Below are positions 44,540 through 56,114 of a stretch of DNA of 64,000 bases, one piece after another. Origin of the DNA: Plutella xylostella (taxonomy: Eukaryota > Arthropoda > Insecta > Lepidoptera > Plutellidae); NCBI RefSeq assembly GCF_932276165.1, contig NC_064008.1:935001-999000 (forward strand), given 5' to 3'. The notes beneath the pieces were generated by a model. The model saw only the letters and a program-made list of their open reading frames with translations. It searched no databases and was not told the DNA's origin. A program made the translations under genes and the position numbers. Numbering within the stretch: position 1 is the first letter of the stretch; each line of letters starts with the position of its first letter.

Positions 44540-47423
44540 ATGGAGGTCCTTGTGCTACTGCCATGGCTATTTGTTATTGTAACCGCTCAGGTATAATAGT
44601 TCTTTTAATATACATAGATAGATAAATATAGAATATTCTTTATTTGTAAACAATATAATATATAATATAAGTAATACTAGGTTTTTTAGTGGGAATTTGA
44701 GGATACAAAGTAGCCATAGTTTATTAAAACAGATACCTACCAGAATTTTAAATTATAGTATAAGTAGTTCAAATTGATCTTTTCAGGATACATTATACAG
44801 CGTGGATCAACTATTACAAAGAGGAATCAGCAGTGGCGACGGAGTTTCTACATATGCAGTGGATGGCGATGACGGCGCGATCCAATCCAACGAGGGCCTG
44901 AATGCGAACCTTGAGGAACAACAGCAAAAAAAACTGCAAAACCTTGGAACTATGTTTTTACGGGTAACACTATCATTTTCCATCCTTACATAATCATTTC
45001 CCCACATATTTATTTATTAGTGATATGCTCAATTACTCAAAACTGTAATACCCGAAAGGGTAGTCAGGGGTGACTCGCAAGCGCACACGGTTTTCGCTAT
45101 TACCTACATTCATTTTTACTCACAGAAGGGCTAGTACGGGGCGCACTTAAGACGTGACAAGAGTTTTGCATCGCGCTCACTCACATCGCGCAGCCTCAAG
45201 AGCGAGCGCTACGGAGAACTCTTGTCACGTCTTAATAGCGCCCTGTGCTACAGGGCCAGGATAGGTCGCGAGCTTTTTGAGAATGATTTATTAAATTATA
45301 ATAAGTACCTATTATATTTATATCGTATTGTAGTATGGTAATATATATTGTTCTTAGTTATAAAAACCTAAAATGTTTTCAGATGGCACAAGCAGCAGGA
45401 TTACGGGAAAATAAAATAAAACGCCCCCCTTATCCCCCCACGAATCCGGTGAGTTATCTAAAAATCAAAATTACGTTTTCAGTTTGTAAGAAAATCATAT
45501 TATGTAATATCCGTAGCTCCTTTGAAGGCTGTAGCAAAAGTCAGAAGAACAACCAAATTTCAGTGAACATCAAAAAACGCTTATATTTCTATACTATTCA
45601 AAACTGTTCCTGGGTCACCCCTTTCTCCTTACACCGCTTTTGCAACAACCTGCCTACGAATACTGCAAAATAGCTAGAGTATTGCCATTGTACTTCTTAC
45701 TTGAGTATTTCTTTATTTCCGTGGCATAACTGATACCACTAGGCACCGTAGCGTCCGTAGTCGAGCTGGCTTCAGTGATCGTAACTGATAACTGAGTTGA
45801 AGCAACAACTCGGCTGTCCAATTTCAAAACACAGTAACAGCCAAGAGACAAAATGTTCAGGAGAGCCAAAAAACGTTTTTGTCCCTTCATTTCAATGCCC
45901 TGGTAAAACTATGATACATACATATCTAAACGAATGTAAGCTTAAAAGAACCGGCAGAACCTAGGCTTTACATACAATACTATTTCATTTAAATATGACT
46001 AATATTGTTGCTGTAATGCACAAAAGAAAACACTAACTAGGTTTTAAATGGTTTTCTCACCCTAAAACCGCCCTCAATGACCATTTTATAACCTAGTAAG
46101 AGCCATTATTGTGTAATTTAAGACAAGTAAAGTATATTGAAATTGCAATAATAACGTAATAATTTATATGTTTTTTTATTTTTTTATATGTTTTGGATCC
46201 TTCACATAATATAAATCAAATTTTGCAGCACTTTTACACGACCGCACTAAGTAATAGCTGAAATACCGGCATATTTTTAAGTTTTATCTAAATGAACCAA
46301 ATCGCCATATTAAGAAGGCATGTCTGACACGAACATTATTTATGGCTGCCTTAAATAAGACAATATTTCCTAAATTTTGAGCTAAAATTAGTTTACAATG
46401 TTTGAGTTTTTTTTGGTTTATGCAAAATAGGGCTAGCAGAAAGGTTCTGACGAGAAAGGTCTCTATGGCTTTTATAAAGAAGACAAAATTTCTTTATGTT
46501 CTACTTTTAATTCACCTCTCTAGGTCTCATTGGTTCAAAGATACAGGTTCTGGAATATCTGATATTTTTTCGAAAAAAAGTGTAATAATGTATGCCATTT
46601 GTGACTTACTAAAATTAACGGGCAAAAATTGACCTTTGCTGACCATTTCAAAACCTAGTAAGCGCCATTGACAATTTTAAAACCTATAAAAGTCATTTTC
46701 ACTTACTGTGTTTTAAAATGGTTGGTGGCTCTTACTGTGTTTTAAAATGGCATTTTTGATTTCGCAGGGTGGAGTTACTAGGTTTTTAGAAAATTTATTT
46801 TCGTTTCTAAGCCGTTTTTTGATATTCTGACAATGCAGGAATGTGCGGAATCGCCTAAAATAATGTATAAATCAAAGACCCGTTTTTTTTTAAAGTTGGC
46901 GCTTACTGTGTTTTGAAATTGGACAGCCGAACTGGCACGGTCAGCCATAGATGGGTGACTGATTTCAAGTGGTTCTTTTCTGGACGCTTCCGTGCTTCGG
47001 ACGGCACGTTAAGCCGTGGGTCCCGGTTGCTGCTTTGGCAGCAGTCGTTAAACCTAGTCAGAGGCCTTCGGGCGGCTTGAAAACATCTGACAGTCGGGTT
47101 GCTCACTTACTTGACAACTCTCAGCACAAGCTTGCTTGTGTTGGGGTCCTGCAACCGATGAACTGATACCACTTGAACTGTTCCAGCATGGCGGTCCAGT
47201 GCAGATGTACACGGTGTCCGGGGGACCGCTGCTGCCGGGACAACTCATCGTGTCCGACTTCCGCACTAGAAGGGGGGAAGAGGTCGACGTCGACACTAGA
47301 AGCGGGGGAGAGGTCGACTTTGATCCTAGAAGGACGATAATAGATGCTTCTGATCCGACTGAAAAGCCTAAACGCAGGCCCTATATGAAGTTAAAATTGC
47401 AAGGATACGTTTACAGAATGTAA
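44540..47423 (+). CDS. SEC, small secreted protein, copy D (shortened C-terminus)
   Basis: Exons 44540-44590, 44787-44963, 45383-45448 and 47187-47423 give 176 residues. The signal peptide has FVIVTAQ. Exon 2 has SNEGLN, as in copy E. The last exon ends YVYRM-stop: a C-to-T change turns the next codon CAA into TAA and removes the final two residues found in other copies. The repeat block starts SDFRTRRGEE and is followed by TIIDASDP, again shared with copy E. Intron 2 carries a 138-bp fold-back element. The promoter side has been altered: a 5.7 kb LTR element now ends 0.27 kb upstream of the ATG. Confidence 0.68.
45125..45262. mobile_element. 138-bp fold-back MITE in SEC intron 2, copy D
   Basis: Absent from other copies. 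Arms TTAAGACGTGACAAGAGTT and AACTCTTGTCACGTCTTAA are exact inverted copies, with outer arms GGGCTAGTACGGGGCGC and GCGCCCTGTGCTACAGGGCC less perfect. Confidence 0.8.
45811..46929. mobile_element. 1.1 kb inverted-repeat DNA element, copy D
   Basis: Same element and flanks as copies A and B. Confidence 0.85.
46934..47162 (+). repeat. 5S-like SINE before SEC exon 4, copy D
   Basis: Same repeat; GGGTTGCTCAC and GTCCTGCAACC differ from the other copies. Confidence 0.6.
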
Positions 47424-47672
47424 GGATAAGATTAGTCAATAAAAATGCGATAATTCAAAACTCCTATATAAGTTAAAATTTCCTCAAAGTAACATTAAAA
47501 CTCCAAACCCCAATTTGTGTTAAGTATTTTAATTTTTAATAATATTGTTAACAATCTATAGCTACGTTTTAATAACAAAATATCGGTACAATAAATAAAA
47601 AAACACTCTTAAATTATATGTCGGTAAACACGGTTAAATTATAGTACCTATTGCAAAAAATATTGACTTAAA

Positions 47673-49968
47673 CTACATCATTTTGTTCATCCCATCCTTA
47701 TTGTCACCCTTGTCTTTATCTAGAGACTTATCAACATCTGCAGTTCCGTTGCAATACTTCACAACCCCATTATCTGGTTTGCTCGTCCCATTTTGCGCTG
47801 GAGCGATCATGAGCAAGTTGTTTCCATTCCTGTCAGTTGTCAAGTTCCTTAACGGCAGGGGATGGCGCCATCTTGGGAAATAGTAAGGAACTATAGTATA
47901 TCTGAGGAACCTATAGTGCTCCATTTTGTTTTGGACCACTCGACTTTGGTAGCGTCTGAAGAGCGAACCATCTTCATTTTCCTCGTTGCCGAATTTCGGA
48001 AAGTCGTTAGCGCCTTCGAGAAAGATTTTCGGTTTTGGACCTTCATCATCATTGCAATAAGGTCGTTTGTACTTCCTGCGTAGGTTCTGCGATGGGCTAA
48101 GAGGTGATTCGCATTTGATTGCTAAGGAGTTGTTCTCTTTGTTAGTGGAGATGGAATGCGCTTTCTGCCACTCGAGCACCTCGCATAGAAGACCGATGTA
48201 TCTGTAATAAGAATATACATAATGAACATATATGGACAAAGGGAAGATTATGTCTGCCAGAAAAGATGTGACAGTCGCTGGGGTGGACACAGATAAAAAA
48301 CCTATAATAGTTGTAAGAAAAGTCTGAAAAGAAGAGCGGCGCTATAACCCTGTGTCAGACACAGTTCTCATTCACATAGCCACAAAAATTTAGGTTAGGT
48401 TATATTAATTCAATTGTATCTTCCTGCGATTGCCTGAGATTTCGGGTTTCTATTCAATATCCACTCTTAGCTTTTGTTTATAAATATACCTGCCTCTCTG
48501 AACAAGATACTGAGGTAGTTTCCTAAAATTTCTAATGACTAGTCTTTGTGTTTGTTACCAACCTTAGTCTTAGAAAGGAGAGTAACAGCGTCACAAAACT
48601 CCAGAGTTTACTTAGTTCATGTTCATGTCATGTATGTAGGTAGTTAGTCCAGTACAAATTTAATGTTTATGTTTTGTATTGTATTGTGTATGTTTGTGAA
48701 TTAGTGTGAATAAATGGTATGAATTTGAATTTGAATTTGAACTTACCTGTTGTAGTCGACAACTATCTTTTTGTATGTCTGACCTATGTTATCCAAATCC
48801 AAACTAATATTATAAATGCGAAAGTAACTGTGTCTGTCTGGCTGTTACTCTTTCACGCCAAAACTACTGAACAGATTTGAATGAAATATGGTATACATAC
48901 GGTCAAGACCCTGGGAAAGAACATAAGCTACTTTTTATCCCCGAATCCCCACAGGAAAACTTTTAAGGCGAAGCGAAACGCGCGGGAACAGCTTGTATAT
49001 TAATATTATAAATGCGAAAATAACTGTGTCTGTCTGTCTGTCTATCTGTCTGTTACTCTTTCACGCCAAAACTACTGAACGGATTTGAATGAAATTTGGT
49101 ATACATATGGTAAAGACCCTCGCGGGAACAGCTAGTGTTCAATAAAGTCATATTCTATTCTATGGTACTCGTACCTGATAGCGACCCTCAATATCTCGCT
49201 CTTAGACAGCTTCTTGTCGGGCGGGTGCGTGGGCACGAGTCTCCGGAGCTCGGCGAAGGCTCCACTCACGTTCTGCTGGCGCCAGCGCTCGCGGCAGTTG
49301 GAGAACAACTTGCGGGGCGCTCGGAGAGGCAGGCCGGGGGGTAGGTCCGACTGGGGACGGGAAAGGATTAGTTGAAGATCTTCCATATCGTACTAATATG
49401 AAGGACGAGTCGTGTCAACTGAGTGTTTGATTGCAGTTGAAATGCGGTCCGTCTGTCTAGAGCCTAAACGCGAAAGTTTTTGAGTAAAGATGTTTGTTAC
49501 TCTTTCATGGGAAAACGGCTGGGGAAATTTTGATGAAATTTGGTATGTAGGCAGCTGACACCCTTCTTCTTTTCAACATTCCTATGAAATGAAATATGGG
49601 TCTGGATCTTGGGCTGCAAGATCTTCCCTCACCATTCCCACAACTATTGCCTCAATCTCCACAAAACGTCACTACGTTGTCTTTGGACGTCGACACTAGA
49701 ATGTGGGGAGCGGTCGACATCGACACTAAGAGGGAGGGAATGGTCGACTTCAACACATGGATGGGGGAGAGGCTAATGTTTAAACTAGAAGGCAAGAAGA
49801 GGTCGACTTTGACACTAGAACACTTGGCTAGTAAATCCAGCCACAATGGTAGTTCCTCACCTGTGCCCGCATCTGTCTCTCGTCATCACTGTCCTGGAAA
49901 CTCGGGTCGTCGCTGAGCATCTCGCTGTCCGGCTCCTCTTCCGAACACGAGTCCGGCTCTGACGTCAT
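47673..49968 (-). CDS. HLH3B: HLH3B-like bHLH factor, copy E (complete, 3-residue insertion)
   Basis: Coding exons are 49968-49861, 49350-49175 and 48201-47673, giving 270 residues. Exon 3 carries a net 9-bp insertion near 47887-47900 that changes RFLRSSYYFPRW to RFLRYTIVPYYFPRW and keeps the frame. Exon 2 differs from copy B by a synonymous change next to the donor (GCTATCAG|GT). The bHLH is unchanged. Intron 2 holds a 127-bp LINE 3' fragment at 48615-48741. The candidate upstream helix-turn-helix exon of this copy is cut by a 7.3 kb transposon, so if that exon is needed in transcripts this copy must start differently. Confidence 0.88.
48615..48741 (+). mobile_element. LINE 3' fragment in HLH3B intron 2, copy E
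   Basis: Found only in copy E, flanked by CTTA on both sides, ending with a (GAATTT)n tail. A strongly 5'-truncated non-LTR insertion. Confidence 0.7.
48803..49137. repeat. Lepidopteran interspersed repeat pair, copy E
   Basis: Same pair, without TA expansion at the junction. Confidence 0.8.
49682..49832 (+). repeat. 30-bp repeat block in HLH3B intron 1, copy E
   Basis: Same block as copies A and C, uninterrupted. Confidence 0.7.
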
Positions 49969-50907
49969 CGCCACTGCCACTGGGGGGAGAAGAGGGGAAT
50001 AAAACAGAATGTTATTATATTCAAAGCATGGAAGTAGACATAAAGCCCTCTTTTGAAATATGCCAGACGGTACTATCCGATACTCCTATAAAATAAAATA
50101 AAAAATGTTTATTTGAAACTACCCTTAAGTTAAGAAATACAGCAGAGTTACAGAATGGGAATTTAGTAAGTAAACAAAAAATATAACTTCAAGTATCAAA
50201 ATGTTATGGTTTGACTCAACTTAAACCAGCCCAAACCTACAACCAGCGATATGTAAACAATGTTCGACTTGGGCTTTAAACCTAGATTTATCGATAAATG
50301 AAGCGTTGGTACTGATAAAAAATGAATTATTACAATTTGTACAATGTTACATACCCGTCATAGACGCTGCACGAGCGTAAACATCGTCCAAATTCGAAAA
50401 AATGTGTCCAGCAGCCTTACTCCCAGCGATTAATAGTCGCTATCCAAAAAAGCCAATTAAAACTCAGTTGAAAAATTTAGGCCGATTCAGTTGGTACCAC
50501 CACCTCGGTTTTGACTGAGCCGCGGACCAGGGACAACGTAGAAAATATATCAAGAAACGACTAGTGATTATTTTTGAAACGGTAGCCGAAGTAAGCCGAT
50601 ATCAGGCCGATGTTGCGTTCCGTATTTCAATAGAGGTGAAAGAAAGAGATGTCGCTCTATAAAATTGTATAAGATCTTGTGTTTTTTCTCGCTCTGACAA
50701 GGAAAAAATTGGTGTGCGTTCGAAGTACTAGCGAAGCTTGAAATAAGAAATCCGGTAATCATCAGTCCATATTATGTTTTTATTTTTTCAATGTTAGTGT
50801 TCGGGACAAGAATAGGAGAATATTTATATCTCGTTAATAATAAATAAATATGTCTCTGGAAGTGAGGAAACTAGCGCTATCTAGTAAGAAGTAGAACATT
50901 AAGTCTT

Positions 50908-50987
50908 TTCTAGAGCTTTCTGGAATACTCTATCTTCCGTAGAGAATGGTATAAAAGGCGACGCTTGCGCCTCACAGGCATTCAGTT
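50908..50987 (+). promoter_or_regulatory. Heat-shock-type core promoter in BEL element 3 5' LTR
   Basis: TTCTAGAGCTTTCTGGAA (50908-50925) is four alternating TTC/GAA units at 5-bp spacing with one mismatch (GAG). It is followed 25 bp later by TATAAAA (50950-50956) and, 32 bp from the TATA start, by the arthropod initiator TCAGTT (50982). The transcript would begin with an A-rich leader (AAAAGGCAAAAGCGAAAAGG). This is the layout of insect hsp70 promoters; the 3' LTR has the same elements at 54113-54192, with TATATAA. Confidence 0.7.
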
Positions 50988-51138
50988 AAAAGGCAAAAGC
51001 GAAAAGGAAAACAAGAAGAAGAACAAGCAAGCAACAGCCCTAGCTCTCTCACTTCCTGACTGGTGAACATTAAGAAGTCTTTCATTCCTGATCCCTGCCC
51101 GCCGTACTTCCCCCAACCAGTATAGGTGCACCCCGCAC

Positions 51139-54042
51139 ATGTGGTCCTTCGAGCCGGATACTACGTCACTGGAAGTCGGATCAAGAATGCCGATCACCAC
51201 GAGAGCCGCCGCCGTCGCCGCTGCCGCCGCTGAAGCCGCTGCCGCCGCCGAAGCTGCTGCCGGTGCCGACGCCGCTGTCGCTGCCGCTACCGAGGCCGCC
51301 GCCGATGCCGCTGGGCCTGCCGCTGTTGGTGCTGCCGCCGCTTCTGTCTCCGCCACCCCCACAGAAACCTCTTCCGCTGCCGTGAAGAAGGTCGGAGCAG
51401 AAGCTCTCACCACTGCCGCCGCTGCTGTCGCACAGAAACCCCAGCTCGCCGCCTCGTCGTCACAGAAGAAGTGCAAGTCGAAGAGTAGCAAGTCTGCGCG
51501 TGCGCTGCGAATAGCTCGAGCCAAGGAAGAGATGCTGAGAATACAACTCGAGCTCGCCGCCGCACGCATCGCCGTCTTGGAAGCAGAAAGTAGTGAAGAC
51601 GAAGATGAAGAGCAGTCGGAATACGCGTCTGAAAGTTGGAAAGTAGAAGAGTGGCTGGATCAAACGGGAGTGCCACCACAGCTTCAAGCTCCGCCGCCTG
51701 CGCTCTGCGCCCCCGCCGGTGTCGCCCCCGTTGCAGCCGCCCCCGCCGCCGCGGCCGCCCCCGTCGTCGCAGCCGCCACTGCCGCCGCGCCTGCACACGC
51801 CGCCCCCGTCGCCGCGGCCGCCCCCGTCGTCGCAGCCGCCACTGCCGCCGCGCCTGCACACGCCGCCCCCGTCGCCGCGGCCGCCCCCGATGCAGCCGCC
51901 ACCGCCGCCGCGGCCTACCTGACTGACCCCGTGCTGCCGCTTCACTCATCGTACCCACAAGCGGGTACCTACTACGAAGCCCTACAGTCAAGAAGCCAAC
52001 CGCAACAGTACGTCCCAGCCGCAGCGAGTCAGCAACAGAAAATCAACCTCTCCGAGCTGGCATCTGCAATAGCGCTAGCCGCGCAGGCCGGGCAGAGGGC
52101 TGCACCGCGCTACCACACGGAGCTGCCTATATTCGCCGGCTCACATCACGAGTGGCTGTCGTTCCGTGCGAGCTTCTATGAAACAGCCGATAGCTTCACC
52201 GAGACAGACAACGTGGCAAGACTACGACGAAGTCTAAGAGGAAGAGCCAAGGAAGCAGTCGAGAATCTGCTGATATTGAACGCACGCGCCGACGACATCA
52301 TGCGCGCTCTGGAGTCTCGCTTCGGCCGCCCCGACTCCATCGCCATGTCCGAGTTGGACCGCCTGCGCGCACTGCCGCGCCTCACGGACAACCCGCGCGA
52401 TGTCTGCGTTTTCGCCAGCCGCGTGCTCAACGTCGTCGCCAGTTTGCGGGCGCTCGACCGCACACATTACCTCTACAGCCCAGAAGCCACGAAAATCACG
52501 ATAGAGAAGCTGACGCCCGCCATAAGCTATAGATGGTTTGACTATGTCGCCACTCAGACCACAGAAGAGCCGGACCTACTGAAACTATTAAGATTTCTTC
52601 AAAGAGAAGCCGACCTCTGCGGGCCCTACGCACAGCCAGATACAGAACCCGCAGAGCACAGTCGAAACAGAACACAGAAAACCTATAACACATCGAAAAC
52701 TTCAATAGAAAAGATATCAAAATGTCGCCACTGCGCCACAGAAGAACATCACATCAATAAATGCCCGAAGTTCGCAGAAACAGATGTAAACTCGCGATGG
52801 GAAATAGCCAAATCGCAGCGACTATGTTTCCGATGCCTTCGCTACAAGAGTAAAACCCACAGTTGCAAGCAAATCCGCTGCGGAGAAGATGGCTGCAATT
52901 ACTTCCATCATAGATTGCTGCACTTCACAAGATCAACAGAAACCGGACCGGAAACGAAGAACACCGAAACAGTATCGTCTGTGTGGACGCCGCGCAAAAC
53001 ACACGCGTATCTGAAGATTGTACCTGTCACGATCGCTGGACCGGCGGGAGAAGTTCACACGCACGCTCTGCTCGACGATGGCTCTACCGTGACGCTCATA
53101 GACGCGGCCATAGCGAAACAGGCGGGCATCACGGGCCCCATCGAGCCGCTCAACATAGCCGCCATCGCCGACACCAAGATGAACGCCTGCCATTCTCGCC
53201 GCGTCAAAGTGACTCTACAGGGAGAACGCACACAGTACAAGATTAACGCACGGACTATCGACAACATACGACTCTCCGCGCAGACGGTGAAATCTGAAGA
53301 TCTGCGAAATTGTGTTCATCTGCGTGACATCGCACAGCAGCTGAAATACGAAGCAGCAAGACCAAAGATCCTCATCGGTCAAGACAATTGTCATCTTCTC
53401 ATCGCGAGCGAGGTGCGAGAAGGACAGCAAGATGAACCCGTCGCCTCACACACGCCTCTAAGCTGGGTTCTTCACGGAGCGCACACGAGGATGGTGGACA
53501 AGAAACACCATAGAGTCAACTGCCAGACTACGCGTGAAGATGACCTGTCTGAGCCAGTCATCGTGCCCACACACCCCCACAGCAACTTAAAAGGACGCGC
53601 CACCAGTACTCTCGCCAAGTGTACAAAACAGACAGAAGCCTCACGTTCACGTCGTTACGCAGCCCGTCGCCACGCCTCCATCGAAGATCATAGTACAGTC
53701 CACGACAGGCGATGGGCATCGAAGATGAACGTGAGCAGCAAAGCTACGCGAGATGTACACAGACTGAAAGGGCGCCCCCACAGTGTGGTCCAGACTACAG
53801 CCACAGATCAATGCCACAGACGAAGAGAACCGCCGCGCCACCGCAGGCGCCGCCGCCGCCGCCGTCGTCGAGAACAACTAATGATAGAGCCTACAGGGAG
53901 CGACGAGCGAGCTGGCCATCCTGCCCCCCGAGCCTGCGGAGCCAGACGTCCCTCACCGAGATCTGCAATGACGACCACGGCGTCAATGCACGGCGGGAGT
54001 AATGTTCGGGACAAGAATAGGAGAATATTTATATCTCGTTAA
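51139..54042 (+). CDS. BEL element 3 Gag-protease protein
   Basis: A 967-codon frame whose first ATG uses the last base of the 5' LTR (MWSFEPDTTS); the next in-frame ATG is at 51188 (MPITTRAA). Residues about 23-260 are alanine-rich with two alanine/proline repeat arrays around a coiled coil (ALRIARAKEEMLRIQLELAA) and an acidic patch. Then come the Gag domain (LPIFAGSHHEWLSFRASFY), the cysteine clusters (CRHCATEEHHINKC, CFRCLRYKSKTHSC) and protease (ALLDDGSTVTLID, ILIGQDNCHLL, SWVLHGA). Similarity to BEL polyproteins ends near 53510; the arginine-rich tail runs into the 3' LTR. RT, RNase H and integrase are absent. Confidence 0.88.
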   Translation: MWSFEPDTTSLEVGSRMPITTRAAAVAAAAAEAAAAAEAAAGADAAVAAATEAAADAAGPAAVGAAAASVSATPTETSSAAVKKVGAEALTTAAAAVAQKPQLAASSSQKKCKSKSSKSARALRIARAKEEMLRIQLELAAARIAVLEAESSEDEDEEQSEYASESWKVEEWLDQTGVPPQLQAPPPALCAPAGVAPVAAAPAAAAAPVVAAATAAAPAHAAPVAAAAPVVAAATAAAPAHAAPVAAAAPDAAATAAAAYLTDPVLPLHSSYPQAGTYYEALQSRSQPQQYVPAAASQQQKINLSELASAIALAAQAGQRAAPRYHTELPIFAGSHHEWLSFRASFYETADSFTETDNVARLRRSLRGRAKEAVENLLILNARADDIMRALESRFGRPDSIAMSELDRLRALPRLTDNPRDVCVFASRVLNVVASLRALDRTHYLYSPEATKITIEKLTPAISYRWFDYVATQTTEEPDLLKLLRFLQREADLCGPYAQPDTEPAEHSRNRTQKTYNTSKTSIEKISKCRHCATEEHHINKCPKFAETDVNSRWEIAKSQRLCFRCLRYKSKTHSCKQIRCGEDGCNYFHHRLLHFTRSTETGPETKNTETVSSVWTPRKTHAYLKIVPVTIAGPAGEVHTHALLDDGSTVTLIDAAIAKQAGITGPIEPLNIAAIADTKMNACHSRRVKVTLQGERTQYKINARTIDNIRLSAQTVKSEDLRNCVHLRDIAQQLKYEAARPKILIGQDNCHLLIASEVREGQQDEPVASHTPLSWVLHGAHTRMVDKKHHRVNCQTTREDDLSEPVIVPTHPHSNLKGRATSTLAKCTKQTEASRSRRYAARRHASIEDHSTVHDRRWASKMNVSSKATRDVHRLKGRPHSVVQTTATDQCHRRREPPRHRRRRRRRRRREQLMIEPTGSDERAGHPAPRACGARRPSPRSAMTTTASMHGGSNVRDKNRRIFISR

Positions 54043-55873
54043 TAATAAATAAATATGTCTCTGGAAGTGAGGAAACTAGCGCTATCTAGTAAGAAGTAGA
54101 ACATTAAGTCTTTTCTAGAGCTTTCTGGAATACTCTATCTTCCGTAGAGAATGGTATATAAGGCGACGCTTGCGCCTCACAGGCATTCAGTTAAAAGGCA
54201 AAAGCGAAAAGGAAAACAAGAAGAAGAACAAGCAAGCAACAGCCCTAGCTCTCTCACTTCCTGACTGGTGAACATTAAGAAGTCTTTCATTCCTGATCCC
54301 TGCCCGCAGTACTTCCCCCAACCAGTATAGGTGCACCCCGCACAGTTAGTAAAATATTAATTAAAATACTTATTAAACACTAGGTTAAAGTCATCACTCA
54401 TGCCATTTTTTACTTATTATTCACAAAAACTTAACTTTGTAAACGTTAAAATATGAAATTAGGGGCTTTTGAACGCATTCAAACTAAAAATCAAAATACT
54501 CTGTGAACCTGTGAAAACACTCCCTCCACTTCATTCATACAACATACAATAACAATGATAAAACAAAATTACAAATGGAATTTCCTTATTTAAATAGATA
54601 TTTGTGCACTAAATACATAATAATATGACGTAAGTATAGTATTCTGATGGAGTGGTTAAGTTGCAGACTCAGATCGACTCGATTTATAAAATAGACCGAT
54701 AAAATATTACGATAATTTGTTACAAAGTTATAGATATTAAACTATCAATCATTGTTTACAGAAAGAAGAAGAAGACGTTGCGTGTCACCGTATAGCCAAG
54801 GAAATATCTTGTGAAAGTTTTAACTCAAGGCGGAAATTTATTGAAAAAATACTCAACATAACCTACAATTACAGTGAAATACTGAAAATATCTTGTACCG
54901 TGATAATATTTCTGAATAATAAGTGCAAACCCGGTTGAAAAAACCACATACTTAATACAATTCCATAATCATATCGAAATCCAAAAGTTCGTAAGTCGTA
55001 AGTGATCATAGTTTAGGTGTGTACTTATTAGACTCATGCATTGTAAACTCTATAAACGATTACTCGTAATGTATTAATCATATTAAAAGTTGAATGCGGC
55101 TGTTTTATTTTTTATTCTTTATGTTTAAAGCAGTTCTAAGAAAAAGCAGTAATAACTAGTAATAAGAGTTGTAACATTATGCATGGACCAAGTGTCTGCT
55201 TATGTAAAAACACAATGTTATCATGTAAGTAAACCCTGCTTTAAACATAAAAAATGTGTCTACCTAATCTTCATAAAGCAGATAATGCTAACACCCTGAT
55301 TACACCACCAAGTAGAGCGGCCCGAGACAGTGTCCTCCGCTGAGCACTGTTAAATTGTGATCCACGGAATGGTTTAAGATCAGCCAAGAGTACTGTCTTG
55401 CCACTCTACTCAGTAGGTGATTACAAGGGTATTACATTGCAACAGGTAAAAGTAAGTATACAGGGCCTCAAGTCTGCTAAGGAATGAGGAGGATATGGTA
55501 GGTATCCATATATTAAAAGTACAACTTACAATGTTACTTATACAATTTCTTCCATGTTGCAATGTTATCATTGCCGGACTCTTAAGAAGGAATACTTCCT
55601 ATCAAGCCTTTATAAATCAATAGTATCATGAATGACCTCTTAGTCAAGTGCAACATCAACATTTCAATAATGAAATGAAACATGGTTTTTGCTGTATTTT
55701 GTGTTTATTAAGTATCATATATTAAATCACATCACAATTATTATCAGTGTTCTGAAATATCAAGCATAAGCTTCTCTTCTATTAGCTAAAAAACTGCTTT
55801 CTGATTATCTGAATTAAGATAGAAATATAGATTAATAGTAATTCTATAGGTTAGGATATAATAATAATATATT

Positions 55874-56094
55874 GTACAGTCAGCCAAAGAGATATGTATG
55901 CCACCCCAACGCAAGCCCTTAGATATTATGACAATTGATAGGTAATATTTATGTAACATGAAAAATAAGGATAACTAATATTAAGGTAAGTAATACTTAA
56001 GTTAATAAGTATTGATAAAATATTATTATTCCACCCATGAGGATTAAATTTTTGTTGCTGTGGTGGCATAAATATCTATTGCTGACTGTACTAT
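55874..56094. mobile_element. MITE with 30-bp inverted ends
   Basis: Left end GTACAGTCAGCCAAAGAGAT and right end ATTGCTGACTGTAC are inverted matches; the inner TATGCCACC/GGTGGCATA pair continues the arms. About 220 bp, non-coding, inside the 7.3 kb element. Confidence 0.7.
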
Positions 56095-56114
56095 CAAGGT
56101 ATTGATACAACTTT

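Larger units (their letters stand above)
50798..54344 (+). mobile_element. BEL/Pao LTR retrotransposon 3, gag-protease only
   Basis: LTRs 50798-51139 and 54003-54344, 342 bp each, differing by eye at only two or three sites (TATAAAA/TATATAA; GCCGTAC/GCAGTAC). The duplication is GTTAG (50793-50797, 54345-54349). The primer-binding site TGGTCCTTCGAGCCGGAT starts two bases after the LTR. Only 2.9 kb lies between the LTRs, enough for Gag and protease but not Pol. Confidence 0.95.

Noticed and set aside
50568..50762. 64-codon minus-strand frame near the left end of the 7.3 kb element
   Set aside because: Too short, ends at the nested insertion site region and lacks family resemblance; treated as transposon non-coding DNA.
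51407..51991. Long arginine/glycine-rich antisense frames opposite the BEL element 3 Gag
   Set aside because: They arise from the GC-rich alanine codon repeats (GCC read backwards gives GGC/CGG). The plus-strand frame has Gag motifs downstream.
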